Part shown: piece after piece, positions 1 through 8,392 of the stretch
Numbering within the stretch: the first letter of the stretch is position 1
Layout of the letters: every line of letters starts with the position of its first letter
Translations under genes and position numbers: made by a program
Notes under the pieces: generated by a model
What the model saw: only the letters and a program-made list of their open reading frames with translations
Told to the model about the DNA's origin: nothing
Databases searched by the model: none
Origin: Gemmata massiliana
Lineage (GTDB): Bacteria; Planctomycetota; Planctomycetia; Gemmatales; Gemmataceae
Length of the DNA: 64,000 bases
Assembly (NCBI GenBank): GCA_000531095.1
Contig: HG799471.1
Span: 1-64,000 of the forward strand
Reading direction: 5' to 3'

Positions 1-170
1 GGGTTTTTTGTCCGTGAAGTCCGACACCTGCGGGCCTTTCGTTCCCAGAATCTGGTGGAACGAGAGCGGGCACCAAATGATATTCGGAGGGACACGAAGC
101 GAAAAAAGTCCCCGCGCGCTACGCGGACAGTGGGTCCGCATCTAGTCAACTAAGGAGGGCACGCGGAACT
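1..170. other. Upstream region of the sigma factor gene
   Basis: No gene is supported here. An AAGGAGGG ribosome-binding motif lies at about 151-158, some 12 nt before the GTG used for the sigma factor, which is slightly long spacing. The upstream gene lies outside the window. Confidence 0.5.
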
Positions 171-749
171 GTGGAAAACGCGGAGAACGCCAACGAGCGC
201 ACACTGGGGCGGTACCGCGACTACCTCCTGGTACTCGCTCGCCTCCACTTGGGCGCGCGTCTCCGGACCAAACTCGACGCCTCCGACATTGTTCAGCAGA
301 CGATTCTTCAGGCGCACACGCACCAGGCCCAGTTTCGTGGCGCCACTGAAGCCGAGTGGCTCGGGTGGCTGCGGGTGATCCTGGCGAACACCCTCGCGGG
401 AGTGGTGCGCGAGTTCGAGACCGCGGCGCGCGACCTGAGTCGCGAGCGCTCACTCGAAGCGGCACTGGAACAGTCCTCGGCCCGGTTGGAATGTTTGCTC
501 GCGGCCGATCAATCGTCCCCGAGCGGTGGGGCTGTTCGCGGGGAGGAATTGCTCCGCCTGGCACGGGCGCTAAGCCGGCTCCCGGACGATCAGCGACTCG
601 TCGTGGAACTGCACTATCTGAAGGGGCTTCCGGTCGCTGATGTTGCCACGCACGTCGGTCGCACGCGACCGGCGGTGGTCGGGCTGCTCTTTCGTGGGTT
701 GAAGAAGCTCCGTGAGTTACTGCGCGAACCGGAGGAGGGCGCCGCTTGA
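171..749 (+). CDS. ECF-type RNA polymerase sigma factor
   Basis: A 192-residue sigma factor of the planctomycete ECF type, expected to direct core RNA polymerase to a small regulon. Region 2 lies at about residues 15-85 and includes an ASDIVQQT stretch and a GWLRVILANTL helix. Region 4 lies at about residues 130-185, with LPDDQRLVVELHYLKGL and a helix-turn-helix (VADVATHVGRTRPAVVGLL). The linker is short. The start is a GTG; no ATG fits the frame. The stop overlaps the TTG start of the downstream kinase (TTGA, 746-749), so the two are probably translationally coupled. In planctomycetes such sigma factors are often linked to Ser/Thr kinases in place of classical anti-sigma factors, so kinase control is likely by inference. 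The regulon cannot be read from the sequence. Confidence 0.9.
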   Translation: MENAENANERTLGRYRDYLLVLARLHLGARLRTKLDASDIVQQTILQAHTHQAQFRGATEAEWLGWLRVILANTLAGVVREFETAARDLSRERSLEAALEQSSARLECLLAADQSSPSGGAVRGEELLRLARALSRLPDDQRLVVELHYLKGLPVADVATHVGRTRPAVVGLLFRGLKKLRELLREPEEGAA

Positions 750-2980
750 CCCGCAACCCGGCCGAAACCAGCCGCGAGGACCGGCTGAACGAAGTCCTGC
801 TCGCGTACCTGGAAGCACGCCAAACCGGTGCGGAACCGGACCGGTCCGCGTTCCTGGCCGCTCACCCTGATCTTCGGGACGACCTCGCGACCTTTTTCGC
901 CAACCACGACGAAGTCGAGCGCCTGACCGCCCCGGCACGTGAGTGCGGGTTGCGGGGACCAGAACTGGCAACCGGTGTGGAAGGTACCGGTCCCTCACGA
1001 GCAACTCCGCGCTCCGAATTCCGCGCTCCGAACTCCGCGCTCGGCTGCCTCGGTGACTTCCACCTCATTCGTGAAGTGGGTCGCGGGGGCATGGGCGTGG
1101 TGTACGAGGCCGAGCAGATTTCCCTGAACCGTCGAGTGGCGCTGAAGGTGCTGCCGTTCGCGGCGGCCGTCGATCCCCGGCAACTTCAGCGATTCAAGAA
1201 CGAAGCCACGGCCGCCGCGAACTTGCGACACGAGAACATCGTTCCGGTGTTCGCGGTCGGTTGCGAGCGCGGGGTTCACTATTACGCGATGCAGTTCGTC
1301 GAGGGGCAAAGCCTCGCGGCGCTGATCGCGGAACTCCGGCGCCCCAAAACGGATGTTCCGGAAGCGATTCCGGGCATGAGTACCGCGCCTCTCGCACAGT
1401 TCGCGACCGAGCGCGAGTCCGGCGGACCGGCATACTGGGACCGAATCGCGGGACTCGGGCGGCAAGCGGCCGTCGCGCTCGAATACGCGCACCAAACCGG
1501 CGTCGTTCACCGCGACGTGAAGCCCGGGAACCTGCTGCTGGACCCGCGCGGTCAACTTTGGGTTGCCGATTTCGGGCTAGCTCAAGTCATCGGCGATAGC
1601 GGGCTGACGGCCACGGGCGAACTCCTCGGTACGTTGCGCTATGCCAGCCCGGAACAGGCACTCGGCCGGCGCGGGGTCGTGGACCACCGTAGCGACGTCT
1701 ATTCGCTCGGCGCGACGCTTTACGAACTGCTCACGCTCCACCCGCCGTTCGAGGGCCGCGACCGGCATGAACTTCTGCGTCAAATTGCCGACGAGGAACC
1801 CAAGCCGCTCCGCTCGATCAATCCCGCGATCCCGACCGGCCTGGAAACGATCATCCTCAAAGCGTTGAGGAAAGAATCCGCCGACCGCTATGCGACCGCC
1901 CAAGAATTCGCCGACGATCTCCAGCGGTTCATCGACCGGCGACCGATTCTGGCGCGCCCGCCGAGTTTCGCCGAGCGGTTCCGCATGTGGGTTCGGCGCC
2001 ACCCGTCTACCTTGTTCGTCTGCGCCGCAGTGTTGATCCTCGTGACTGCCGGTTCGCTGCTGAGCGCGGCGCTCGTAAGTGCGGAGCGGGACCGGACGCT
2101 GGCAGAACACCACCGGGCCGAGGATCTGTACCAGCGCGAGCGACAGCGCGCGGAAGAAGCCGAAGCGCGACTCGTGCTCGCGCGCCGGGCCGTGGACGAA
2201 CTGTTCCGGGCGAGTGAGGAAGAACTTGCCGACCGCCCGGGTACGGATCACTTGCGCAAGCGACTGCTCCGTTCGGCCCTTGCGTACTACCAAGAACTGC
2301 TCATCGAGTTGCGAGATAATTCCCGCGCCCAGGCCGAACTCCTCGACACGACCCGGCGCGTGGAAACGATCCTGGCCGATCTCGCGGCCCTCCGCGCCGC
2401 CACGCACTTCCATCTGCTCTGCCAGCCGGTTGTGCTCGACGACCTGGACCTGAACCCCGGACAGCGCACCCGGATGAAAGACCTCACCGCGCGCACGGCG
2501 AAGCAGTGGGCGGAGTGCATGCGCGACATCGGCCGCATCGCACCCGCTGAGCGCGGGCGCCGTGCCGTTGCCCAGGCGCGGGCCAACGAAACTGACCTCA
2601 ACTCCATCCTGACTTCGGGCCAGCAGGGGCGTCTGCGCCAGATCGGGTTGCAGTCCGAAGGGCCGAGCGCGTTCCGCGACCCCGAAGTGGCATCCACGCT
2701 CGGGCTGTCGCCCGACCAGCGCGGGCGCATCCGGGTGATCGAAGACGACACAATGTACGGCTGGATGCGCGGCGCGTCTCAGGGCAAGTTCGAGTGCTCC
2801 GACGAAACCAAAGAGCAGTCCACCAACGAACGCATTCTCGCGGTGCTCACCGGCACACAGGCCCAGAAGTGGCGCGAAATGACCGGCGAGCCGATCAAAG
2901 GCCCGCTCGCGCCGTTCGGTGCAAGCGGGCACGCACCTCCGAAAAAGTCCCCCAAGTCGAACACGAAACCCGCACCGTAA
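746..2980 (+). CDS. Membrane Ser/Thr protein kinase coupled to the sigma factor
   Basis: A 744-residue PknB-type kinase. The kinase domain spans about residues 103-395: glycine loop GRGGMGVVYEAE (112-123), VALK lysine (134), HRDVKPGN (255-262), DFG (275-277) and GTLRYASPEQ (295-304). One transmembrane segment at 421-444 follows a basic RRHP, and a charged coiled coil (445-510) comes next. The outer part carries repeated short motifs of the Spy/CpxP LTxxQ kind: LNPGQR near 568, LSPDQR near 652, LTGTQ near 700. This suggests a periplasmic sensor region, by inference. Start is TTG at 746, overlapping the sigma factor stop. The linker before the kinase domain (residues 86-100) is encoded by three tandem 14-bp repeats. 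It probably phosphorylates the sigma factor or a partner. Confidence 0.9.
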   Translation: MTRNPAETSREDRLNEVLLAYLEARQTGAEPDRSAFLAAHPDLRDDLATFFANHDEVERLTAPARECGLRGPELATGVEGTGPSRATPRSEFRAPNSALGCLGDFHLIREVGRGGMGVVYEAEQISLNRRVALKVLPFAAAVDPRQLQRFKNEATAAANLRHENIVPVFAVGCERGVHYYAMQFVEGQSLAALIAELRRPKTDVPEAIPGMSTAPLAQFATERESGGPAYWDRIAGLGRQAAVALEYAHQTGVVHRDVKPGNLLLDPRGQLWVADFGLAQVIGDSGLTATGELLGTLRYASPEQALGRRGVVDHRSDVYSLGATLYELLTLHPPFEGRDRHELLRQIADEEPKPLRSINPAIPTGLETIILKALRKESADRYATAQEFADDLQRFIDRRPILARPPSFAERFRMWVRRHPSTLFVCAAVLILVTAGSLLSAALVSAERDRTLAEHHRAEDLYQRERQRAEEAEARLVLARRAVDELFRASEEELADRPGTDHLRKRLLRSALAYYQELLIELRDNSRAQAELLDTTRRVETILADLAALRAATHFHLLCQPVVLDDLDLNPGQRTRMKDLTARTAKQWAECMRDIGRIAPAERGRRAVAQARANETDLNSILTSGQQGRLRQIGLQSEGPSAFRDPEVASTLGLSPDQRGRIRVIEDDTMYGWMRGASQGKFECSDETKEQSTNERILAVLTGTQAQKWREMTGEPIKGPLAPFGASGHAPPKKSPKSNTKPAP
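1003..1044 (+). repeat. Three 14-bp tandem repeats inside the kinase gene
   Basis: Units AACTCCGCGCTCCG, AATTCCGCGCTCCG and AACTCCGCGCTCGG follow head to tail. Because 14 is not a multiple of three, the repeats encode different residues in turn (ATPRSEFRAPNSALG). They lie in the linker between the N-terminal segment and the kinase domain. The look is that of an intergenic-type repeat absorbed by a tolerant linker. Confidence 0.8.
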
Positions 2981-3029
2981 TTCCGTGCCCGACGCGACCG
3001 CGCGCGGACACGCTCCGGGAGGAATATTA

Positions 3030-6000
3030 ATGTTTAGACGACTCCTGACGCGAGCCGCTGCACTATGTTGCGGGCTGCTCCTGCTCGCTGCACTGCTTAG
3101 CGGCGCGCACCCGCTCCGGCACGCGGCGGCCGAAGACCCGAAGCCGCAAGCGGAAAACGCTTTCGGGCTCACGAAAGTGTGGGCCGTTCACCTCGATATT
3201 TCCGCGAAGGAATTCGACGCACTGCAACCCGCGCTCGGCGGATTCGGCTTTCCCGGTGGCCCGCCCCCGAAGAAGGAAGAGAAGAAAGACGACAAGAAGC
3301 GCGACACCGAGAAGAACCTGTTCGGGACCGACTTCCCGTGGGTCGAGGGGGACGTCGCGGTTGGGGGCAAGTCGCTGAAAAAGGTCGGGGTGCGTTACTC
3401 CGGCGACATGAGCTACTTCGTCTCCGCGCGCGGGCTGAAGCGGCCCCTCAAGATTGCGTTCGACAAGTTCAGCACCCAGCAGCTCGACGGGCGGTCCGCC
3501 GTTCAACTGAACGCGATGCCGCTCGACCCCACAAAAGCGCGCGCGGCCCTTGCGAACTCGATCTTCCGCGCGGTGGGCGTACCGGCGCCGCAAACCGCGT
3601 TCGCGGAAGTCACGCTCACGGTTCCGGGCAAGTACGACAAGGAGTTCGTCGGGCTGTACACGGTGGTTGAGAACGTGGATTCACAGTTCCTCACCGCGCA
3701 CTTCGGCAGTGATAAGGGCTTGTTGATGAAGCCGTTCCGCGTGCGCGGAATCGACGCTCTCGGCGACGACTGGGAGCGCTACAAGGGCCAGTACCAACCG
3801 CACCGCGACGCGACGAAGGCCGAAGCACAGCGCGTCATCGACTTCGCCAAATTGGTCAACCAGTCCACGGACGACGAGTTCAAAAAGCAAATCGACTCGT
3901 ACCTCGACGTGGATGCGTTCCTGCGCTTCCAGGCGGCGAATGCGTTCGTCTCGAATATGGACAGTTTCTTCGCCGTGGGGTGGAACTATACGCTCTACCT
4001 CGACCCGAAGACCAACAAGTTCGCGTTCATCCCCGGCGACCTGGAGGGCACCTTCGCGAGCCCCTCGTTTCTGGGAACGCCCGATCAACTCATGGACCTG
4101 AGCGTCACGAAGCCGTACCCGGGGGAAAACAAGCTGCCCGACCGGTTACTCGCGATCAAGGAGGTCAACGAGAAGTATCAGAAATTGCTCAAGGAGCTTT
4201 CCGCGACGGCCTTCACGAAGGACCAGCTCCTGAAGGACGCGGACGCGATCGACAAAGCGACAAAAACCGCGCGCGAAAAGGAAACGAAGGCGGTGACGGC
4301 CCGCAAAGAGCCCGCTCCCGGTTTTGGACCGCCCAGCGCAATGGGACCGCAAGCGCCGGACGTGAAAACGTTCGCCGAGAAGCGCACCGCGTCCGTCGCC
4401 GCGCAAGTGGCGGGGAAGAGCAAAGGGTTTGTCCCGCAATTCAACTTCGGCCCGCCTCCCGGTGGAGGCGGGTTCGGAGGCGGGAACAGTCAGCCGATCG
4501 ACGAGAAATCGTTCCGTGAAACCGTACAAGTTCCGCCCGAGTTCGAGGCGACGCTGTTCGCGGTTCCGCCGAAGGTGAACTACCCGGTCGCGATTGCCGC
4601 CGAGCCGACGGGCGCGATCTACGTCGCGGTGGACGAACAGGGGTCACTGGGCCGTACCCCTGGGGGCGGGAAGATCCTGCGGTGTGTCGATAAGGACGGC
4701 GACGGCAAGGTGGACGACGTCACGGTGTTTGCGAAGGTCGAGCACCCACGCGGGGTGTGTTACCGCAATGGTTCGGTCTGGGTGATGCACCCGCCGACGC
4801 TCTCGGTCTTCCACGACGACAACGGCGACGGCGTGTCCGACCGGCAGGAAGTGCTCGTCACCGGGCTAACGACCGAGCAGGTCACCACCCGCGGCGGCGA
4901 CCACACGACCAACTGCGTCCGCATGGGGATCGACGGCTGGCTCTACATCGGCGTCGGGGACTACGGCATCAAGGAGGCGAAGGGGAAGGACGGCAAGACG
5001 ATCGTGCAGCGCGGCGGAGGGATCGTCCGCGTGCGGCCCGACGGCACGGACCTGGAAGTTTACTGCACCGGTTTGCGGAACCCGTTCGATCTCGCGATCG
5101 ACCCGTTCATGAACCTGTTCACGCGCGACAATACGAACGACGGTGCCGGGTGGGACACCCGCGTGAGCCTGCTGCGGCAATCCGCGCTGTACGGCTACAC
5201 GCAACTGTTCGCGAACTTCACCGACGAAATCATGCCCACGCTCGGTACCTTCGGCGGCGGCGGGGGAACGGGTGGTGTGTTCGTGCAGGACTCGCGGTGG
5301 CCGGCCCAATATCGCAATGCGCTGTTTACGGGGGATTGGGGGCGCAGTGAGGTCTACTTCCACGATCTAAAAGCGAACGGACCAACGTTCGACCTGAAGC
5401 AAGAGGTGTTCATGAAGATGCCGCGTGCCACCGGCATGGACATCGATGGCAGCGGGCGGTTGTTCGTGGCGAGCTGGCGGAACGGCTCGGCGGTGGGGTT
5501 CGAGGGGCCGAACATCGGGTTCGTCGCCCGCGTCACGCCCAAGGGATTCAAGGCGGAACCGTTCCCGGCTCTGAAGAGCGCCGGACCTGCACAACTCGTC
5601 AAGTTGCTGAGTGCCTCCAACGCAGTGACGCGAATACACGCTCAGGGCGAAATCCTGCACCGCGGGAAGAACGCGGACACCACCAAGGCACTTATCGCGC
5701 TGGCCGTGGATGCGACTGCCGCTCCAGAATGTCGCGTTGCTGCGATTTACACGCTGAAACAGCTCGACGGTAAGGATTCGCACGCAGCGCTGCTGAAGCT
5801 CGCTGAAGACGCGGTGGTCCGCGAATCGGTACTGCGTGCGCTCACGGACCGGAAGGGCGAGTGTGCGGGACTCGACGCGAAGGTGTTCGTGGCCGCCCTT
5901 TCCGACGAATCGCCCCGCGTGCGGGCGCAGGCGCTCATCAGCCTCGGTCGACTGAACGATCCAGCCGCGGCTAAGAGCATCATTCCACTCACCGCGCGCC

Positions 6001-7013
6001 CGAAGGGATCGGCGATGCCGACCACGAAGCCGCTCCAAAACCAACCCGACCCCGACCGCGTCGTTCCGCACCTGGCGGTCCGGGGTCTCGTTGCGCTCAA
6101 CGCGACCGATGCGTGCCTCGAAGCCCTCGACGGCCCGCACTGGGAAGGTGCGCTGTGGGCACTGCGGTACGCACACGACCCGAAGGCGGTCGAAGGGCTT
6201 ATCAAGAAACTCGGCTCGGTCCGCACGCCCGAACTGCGGCGCGGGATTCTGGTCACGCTGATCCGGCTCTACCACCGCGAAGCCGATTACAAGGGGAGTT
6301 GGTGGGGCATCCGCCCGGACAACACCGGGCCGTACTACGACCGCGTCGAGTGGGACATGAGTAAACGAATCGGCGCCGTCATTACGGCCGCGGCGCTCGA
6401 CGGCGACAAGGAGACGGTCGCGTTCCTCAAGAGCGAACTCGTGCGGCACAAGGTCGCGCTCGCGGGCATCCCGGGCGGAACTGAGATCGCGAAGGGTGAA
6501 AAGGAGAACCCGATCGTGCTACCGAAGGCCGATCCGAAGAACCCGAATCAGATCGGGAACACCACATACGAAACCGCCGCGAAGCTCGTTTTGGCCGCGA
6601 AGGGTGACGCTAAGAAGGGGGAGGTGCTGTTCAAGTCGCAGTCGTGCATCGCGTGCCACACGACCGCCGACGGCCAAACCCCCAAGGGACCGCACCTGGT
6701 GGACATCGGCAAGCGGTATAAGCCGGACGAACTGGTGGAATCGATCCTGAAGCCGAGTGCGAAACTCGCCCAGGGGTACGAGACGTACCGGTTCGTCACC
6801 ACCGATGACCGCGTGTTCCAGGGGTTCGTGGTCGGCGAGCGGGCCGACGCCACGATCATCCGCGAATCGACCGGGGTGCAGCGCGAACTCAAGCGCAGCG
6901 AAATCGCCTCGCGCCAGCAGCAGAAACCGTCGGCCATGCCCGAGGGCCTTGCTGCAAACCTGACGCCCCCAGAACTCGCGGACCTCATTGCTTACTTGCA
7001 ATCGTTGAAGTGA
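3030..7013 (+). CDS. Secreted CotH - PVC-type dehydrogenase - cytochrome c fusion protein
   Basis: A 1327-residue exported protein. The start at 3030 is chosen because it follows a GGAGGAAT ribosome-binding site and opens a signal peptide (MFRRLLTRAAALCCGLLLL..., cleavage near AAAED). An in-frame start at 2919 would put 37 residues ahead of it. Domains in order: CotH-like kinase region (about 40-470, including a Pro/Gly/Lys-rich patch near 75-95); PVC-type membrane-bound dehydrogenase beta-propeller (about 500-880, with Asp-rich DKDGDGKVDD calcium-like loops); HEAT-like helical repeats (about 880-1130); and a C-terminal heme module with CIACH (C1206, C1209, H1210). The last two parts are the usual PVC architecture; CotH in the same chain is less usual. 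Likely role: periplasmic oxidation of a sugar-like substrate with electron transfer to heme. The substrate is unknown. Confidence 0.85.
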   Translation: MFRRLLTRAAALCCGLLLLAALLSGAHPLRHAAAEDPKPQAENAFGLTKVWAVHLDISAKEFDALQPALGGFGFPGGPPPKKEEKKDDKKRDTEKNLFGTDFPWVEGDVAVGGKSLKKVGVRYSGDMSYFVSARGLKRPLKIAFDKFSTQQLDGRSAVQLNAMPLDPTKARAALANSIFRAVGVPAPQTAFAEVTLTVPGKYDKEFVGLYTVVENVDSQFLTAHFGSDKGLLMKPFRVRGIDALGDDWERYKGQYQPHRDATKAEAQRVIDFAKLVNQSTDDEFKKQIDSYLDVDAFLRFQAANAFVSNMDSFFAVGWNYTLYLDPKTNKFAFIPGDLEGTFASPSFLGTPDQLMDLSVTKPYPGENKLPDRLLAIKEVNEKYQKLLKELSATAFTKDQLLKDADAIDKATKTAREKETKAVTARKEPAPGFGPPSAMGPQAPDVKTFAEKRTASVAAQVAGKSKGFVPQFNFGPPPGGGGFGGGNSQPIDEKSFRETVQVPPEFEATLFAVPPKVNYPVAIAAEPTGAIYVAVDEQGSLGRTPGGGKILRCVDKDGDGKVDDVTVFAKVEHPRGVCYRNGSVWVMHPPTLSVFHDDNGDGVSDRQEVLVTGLTTEQVTTRGGDHTTNCVRMGIDGWLYIGVGDYGIKEAKGKDGKTIVQRGGGIVRVRPDGTDLEVYCTGLRNPFDLAIDPFMNLFTRDNTNDGAGWDTRVSLLRQSALYGYTQLFANFTDEIMPTLGTFGGGGGTGGVFVQDSRWPAQYRNALFTGDWGRSEVYFHDLKANGPTFDLKQEVFMKMPRATGMDIDGSGRLFVASWRNGSAVGFEGPNIGFVARVTPKGFKAEPFPALKSAGPAQLVKLLSASNAVTRIHAQGEILHRGKNADTTKALIALAVDATAAPECRVAAIYTLKQLDGKDSHAALLKLAEDAVVRESVLRALTDRKGECAGLDAKVFVAALSDESPRVRAQALISLGRLNDPAAAKSIIPLTARPKGSAMPTTKPLQNQPDPDRVVPHLAVRGLVALNATDACLEALDGPHWEGALWALRYAHDPKAVEGLIKKLGSVRTPELRRGILVTLIRLYHREADYKGSWWGIRPDNTGPYYDRVEWDMSKRIGAVITAAALDGDKETVAFLKSELVRHKVALAGIPGGTEIAKGEKENPIVLPKADPKNPNQIGNTTYETAAKLVLAAKGDAKKGEVLFKSQSCIACHTTADGQTPKGPHLVDIGKRYKPDELVESILKPSAKLAQGYETYRFVTTDDRVFQGFVVGERADATIIRESTGVQRELKRSEIASRQQQKPSAMPEGLAANLTPPELADLIAYLQSLK

Positions 7014-7029
7014 TTCCGCGCTCGTTCGC

Positions 7030-7076
7030 ACCGTGTTCTGTTGAGTGATCCCGGCTGTCGCTCAATAGAACACGGT
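7030..7076 (+). terminator. Hairpin downstream of the CotH/PVC fusion gene
   Basis: Arms of 16 nt (7030-7045 and 7061-7076, ACCGTGTTCT...) pair with a single mismatch around a 15-nt loop, 17 nt after the stop codon. There is no strong U-run, so it may stabilise the mRNA 3' end rather than terminate alone. Confidence 0.55.
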
Positions 7077-7299
7077 ACACACCTCCCAGATAAAATCCGT
7101 CGCCCGCGCTCCCGAACACGATTCGTCGCACGCATTAAACGGCCATTATGAGAAAAGAATTGCTATTCGTGAGTAAGTCCCCTCTTGCTCTCCTCGGTGC
7201 GCGAGGGTAAATTTCAACTCAACTCGCAAAATTCGCCCAACGTCGAACTCGCGTTCACGCAAACCTTCTTCTTCCCATTTCATCTCATGGAGATGTCCC

Positions 7300-7617
7300 G
7301 TGCCCGTACGTCCCACGTCTCACTTCACCTGGCAAGTGCTCCGTACCGCGAAGCGCAGTAAGAAGCCCCTTAACGGCCGCGCACTGCGCCTGGTCCCCAC
7401 GCGCAACACCAAGGACGGCTCGTTCCTGACGGTCCTGGTCACCGACGGGCTCCTCGAGCGCGTGAGCGGCACCGATGCCGATCCGTTCGAGGCGACCTAC
7501 ACGCTGACCGAGAAGGGCAAGTTCGCCGCGGAATACGGCGAGTACGAATTCGACCTCAAGCGCCCCGAACCGGAAGCGGCCCAACCCGCCCCGACGCGCA
7601 ACGGGCGCGGTCGCTAA
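7300..7617 (+). CDS. Small conserved-looking protein of unknown function
   Basis: A 105-residue soluble protein. The GTG start is preceded by GGAG at 7289-7292 with 7-nt spacing; the nearby ATGs (7287, 7293) are out of frame. Residues 7-80 look like one compact alpha/beta or winged-helix-like unit (FTWQVLRTAKRSKKPLNGRALRL ... LTVLVTDGLLERV ... YTLTEKGKFAAEYGEYEFDL), where LTEKGKFAAEYG resembles the tail of a wHTH. The C-terminus is Pro/Glu/Ala-rich and ends in RNGRGR. A good terminator follows. I do not recognise the family. A nucleic-acid-binding role is only a guess. Confidence 0.6.
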   Translation: MPVRPTSHFTWQVLRTAKRSKKPLNGRALRLVPTRNTKDGSFLTVLVTDGLLERVSGTDADPFEATYTLTEKGKFAAEYGEYEFDLKRPEPEAAQPAPTRNGRGR

Positions 7618-7637
7618 TCGCAAGAACCGACACGAAC

Positions 7638-7671
7638 GAGCACCGGGCCGTGTGAGCACCGCCCGGTGCTC
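7638..7671 (+). terminator. Rho-independent-like terminator
   Basis: Perfect 11-bp stem (GAGCACCGGGC at 7638-7648 with GCCCGGTGCTC at 7661-7671) followed by TTGTATT, just after the stop of the 105-residue protein gene. Confidence 0.7.
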
Positions 7672-8020
7672 TTGTATTCACTTCCCACCCGTGCCCCAGT
7701 TCGGCTCTGCACTTCCATAGCTACTTCAAGCTAATTGAACTTATTTGCATCGAATCGTCACCGGTCATTTTGTTTACAACCACCGGGAGGAACACCTCCC
7801 GGCATTGCTGCTTGATCGGCTATACCAACCCATCCTTCTGAAAGGTCGCCTGTCCTAGAAAACCGCTAATCACCTTCACTTATCCAGTCGTTCTGCTGAT
7901 CGGATAGTCGTGCGGATGGCTGCTCGCGACCTCAGTATATATATAATCCGATTTGCTCCTGGGACCGCGTGCGGACGGAACGCACGACTACCCGAGTTGA
8001 GTAAACACCCCCAATTTCAG
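7672..8020. other. Gene-poor, lower-GC region
   Basis: About 350 nt with no convincing gene. It contains a short perfect hairpin CCGGGAGG-AACA-CCTCCCGG at 7783-7802 and an AT-rich patch near 7930-7960 that could hold a promoter. Nothing else was recognised. Confidence 0.5.
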
Positions 8021-8194
8021 ATGACCCGCCCACAAGCAACGAATTTCAATCCTTGGAGCTCGAATCCGCGTAACGACTTAGACGTCGCGTTCCAGACGCG
8101 ACAACTTGACGAATGGGAATCGCGCCTGAACGCGGCCTACGAAGCAAGCGCGCTCCCAAAGAACCGCCGGCCGAAGAATTGGACCGGTTCCTGA
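8021..8194 (+). CDS. Doubtful small gene, possibly a broken remnant
   Basis: A 57-residue reading frame from ATG 8021 (MTRPQATNFNPWSSNPRNDL...). An overlapping frame from ATG 8113 to the stop at 8220 gives a plausible protein end (PKEPPAEELDRFLIELRLPSA). The first frame reads well up to about EWESRLNAAYEASA, the second from about KEPPAEELD onward. This is what a single-nucleotide frameshift near 8140 in an older gene would leave. No family recognised. It may equally be non-coding DNA between repeats. Confidence 0.3.
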   Translation: MTRPQATNFNPWSSNPRNDLDVAFQTRQLDEWESRLNAAYEASALPKNRRPKNWTGS

Positions 8195-8235
8195 TCGAAC
8201 TGCGTTTGCCGAGCGCGTGACCCGCAGAAACAAAA

Positions 8236-8350
8236 GAGCCGCGGATAACGCAGATTACGCGGATCAAACAGCAGAGCGTTTTTAGCCCCGTCGGGGCGGT
8301 AGCGCGTAGCCAGGGGTGAAACACTAGCACAACCCCTGGCGGGACTGTGG
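8236..8350. repeat. Two dispersed repeat fragments
   Basis: At 8236-8268 lies GCCGCGGATAACGCAG followed by ATTACGCGGATCAAA. A related segment occurs at 19206-19238, also next to a gene boundary. At 8283-8345 a second palindromic-looking unit (AGCCCCGTCGGGGCGG ... CAGGGGT ... ACCCCTGG) lies just downstream of the glutamate dehydrogenase gene, where it could also act as a transcript end. Confidence 0.55.
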
Positions 8351-8392
8351 GTACCTCTCACTACTTTACGGTCACGGCCCGCCCCCGAAATG

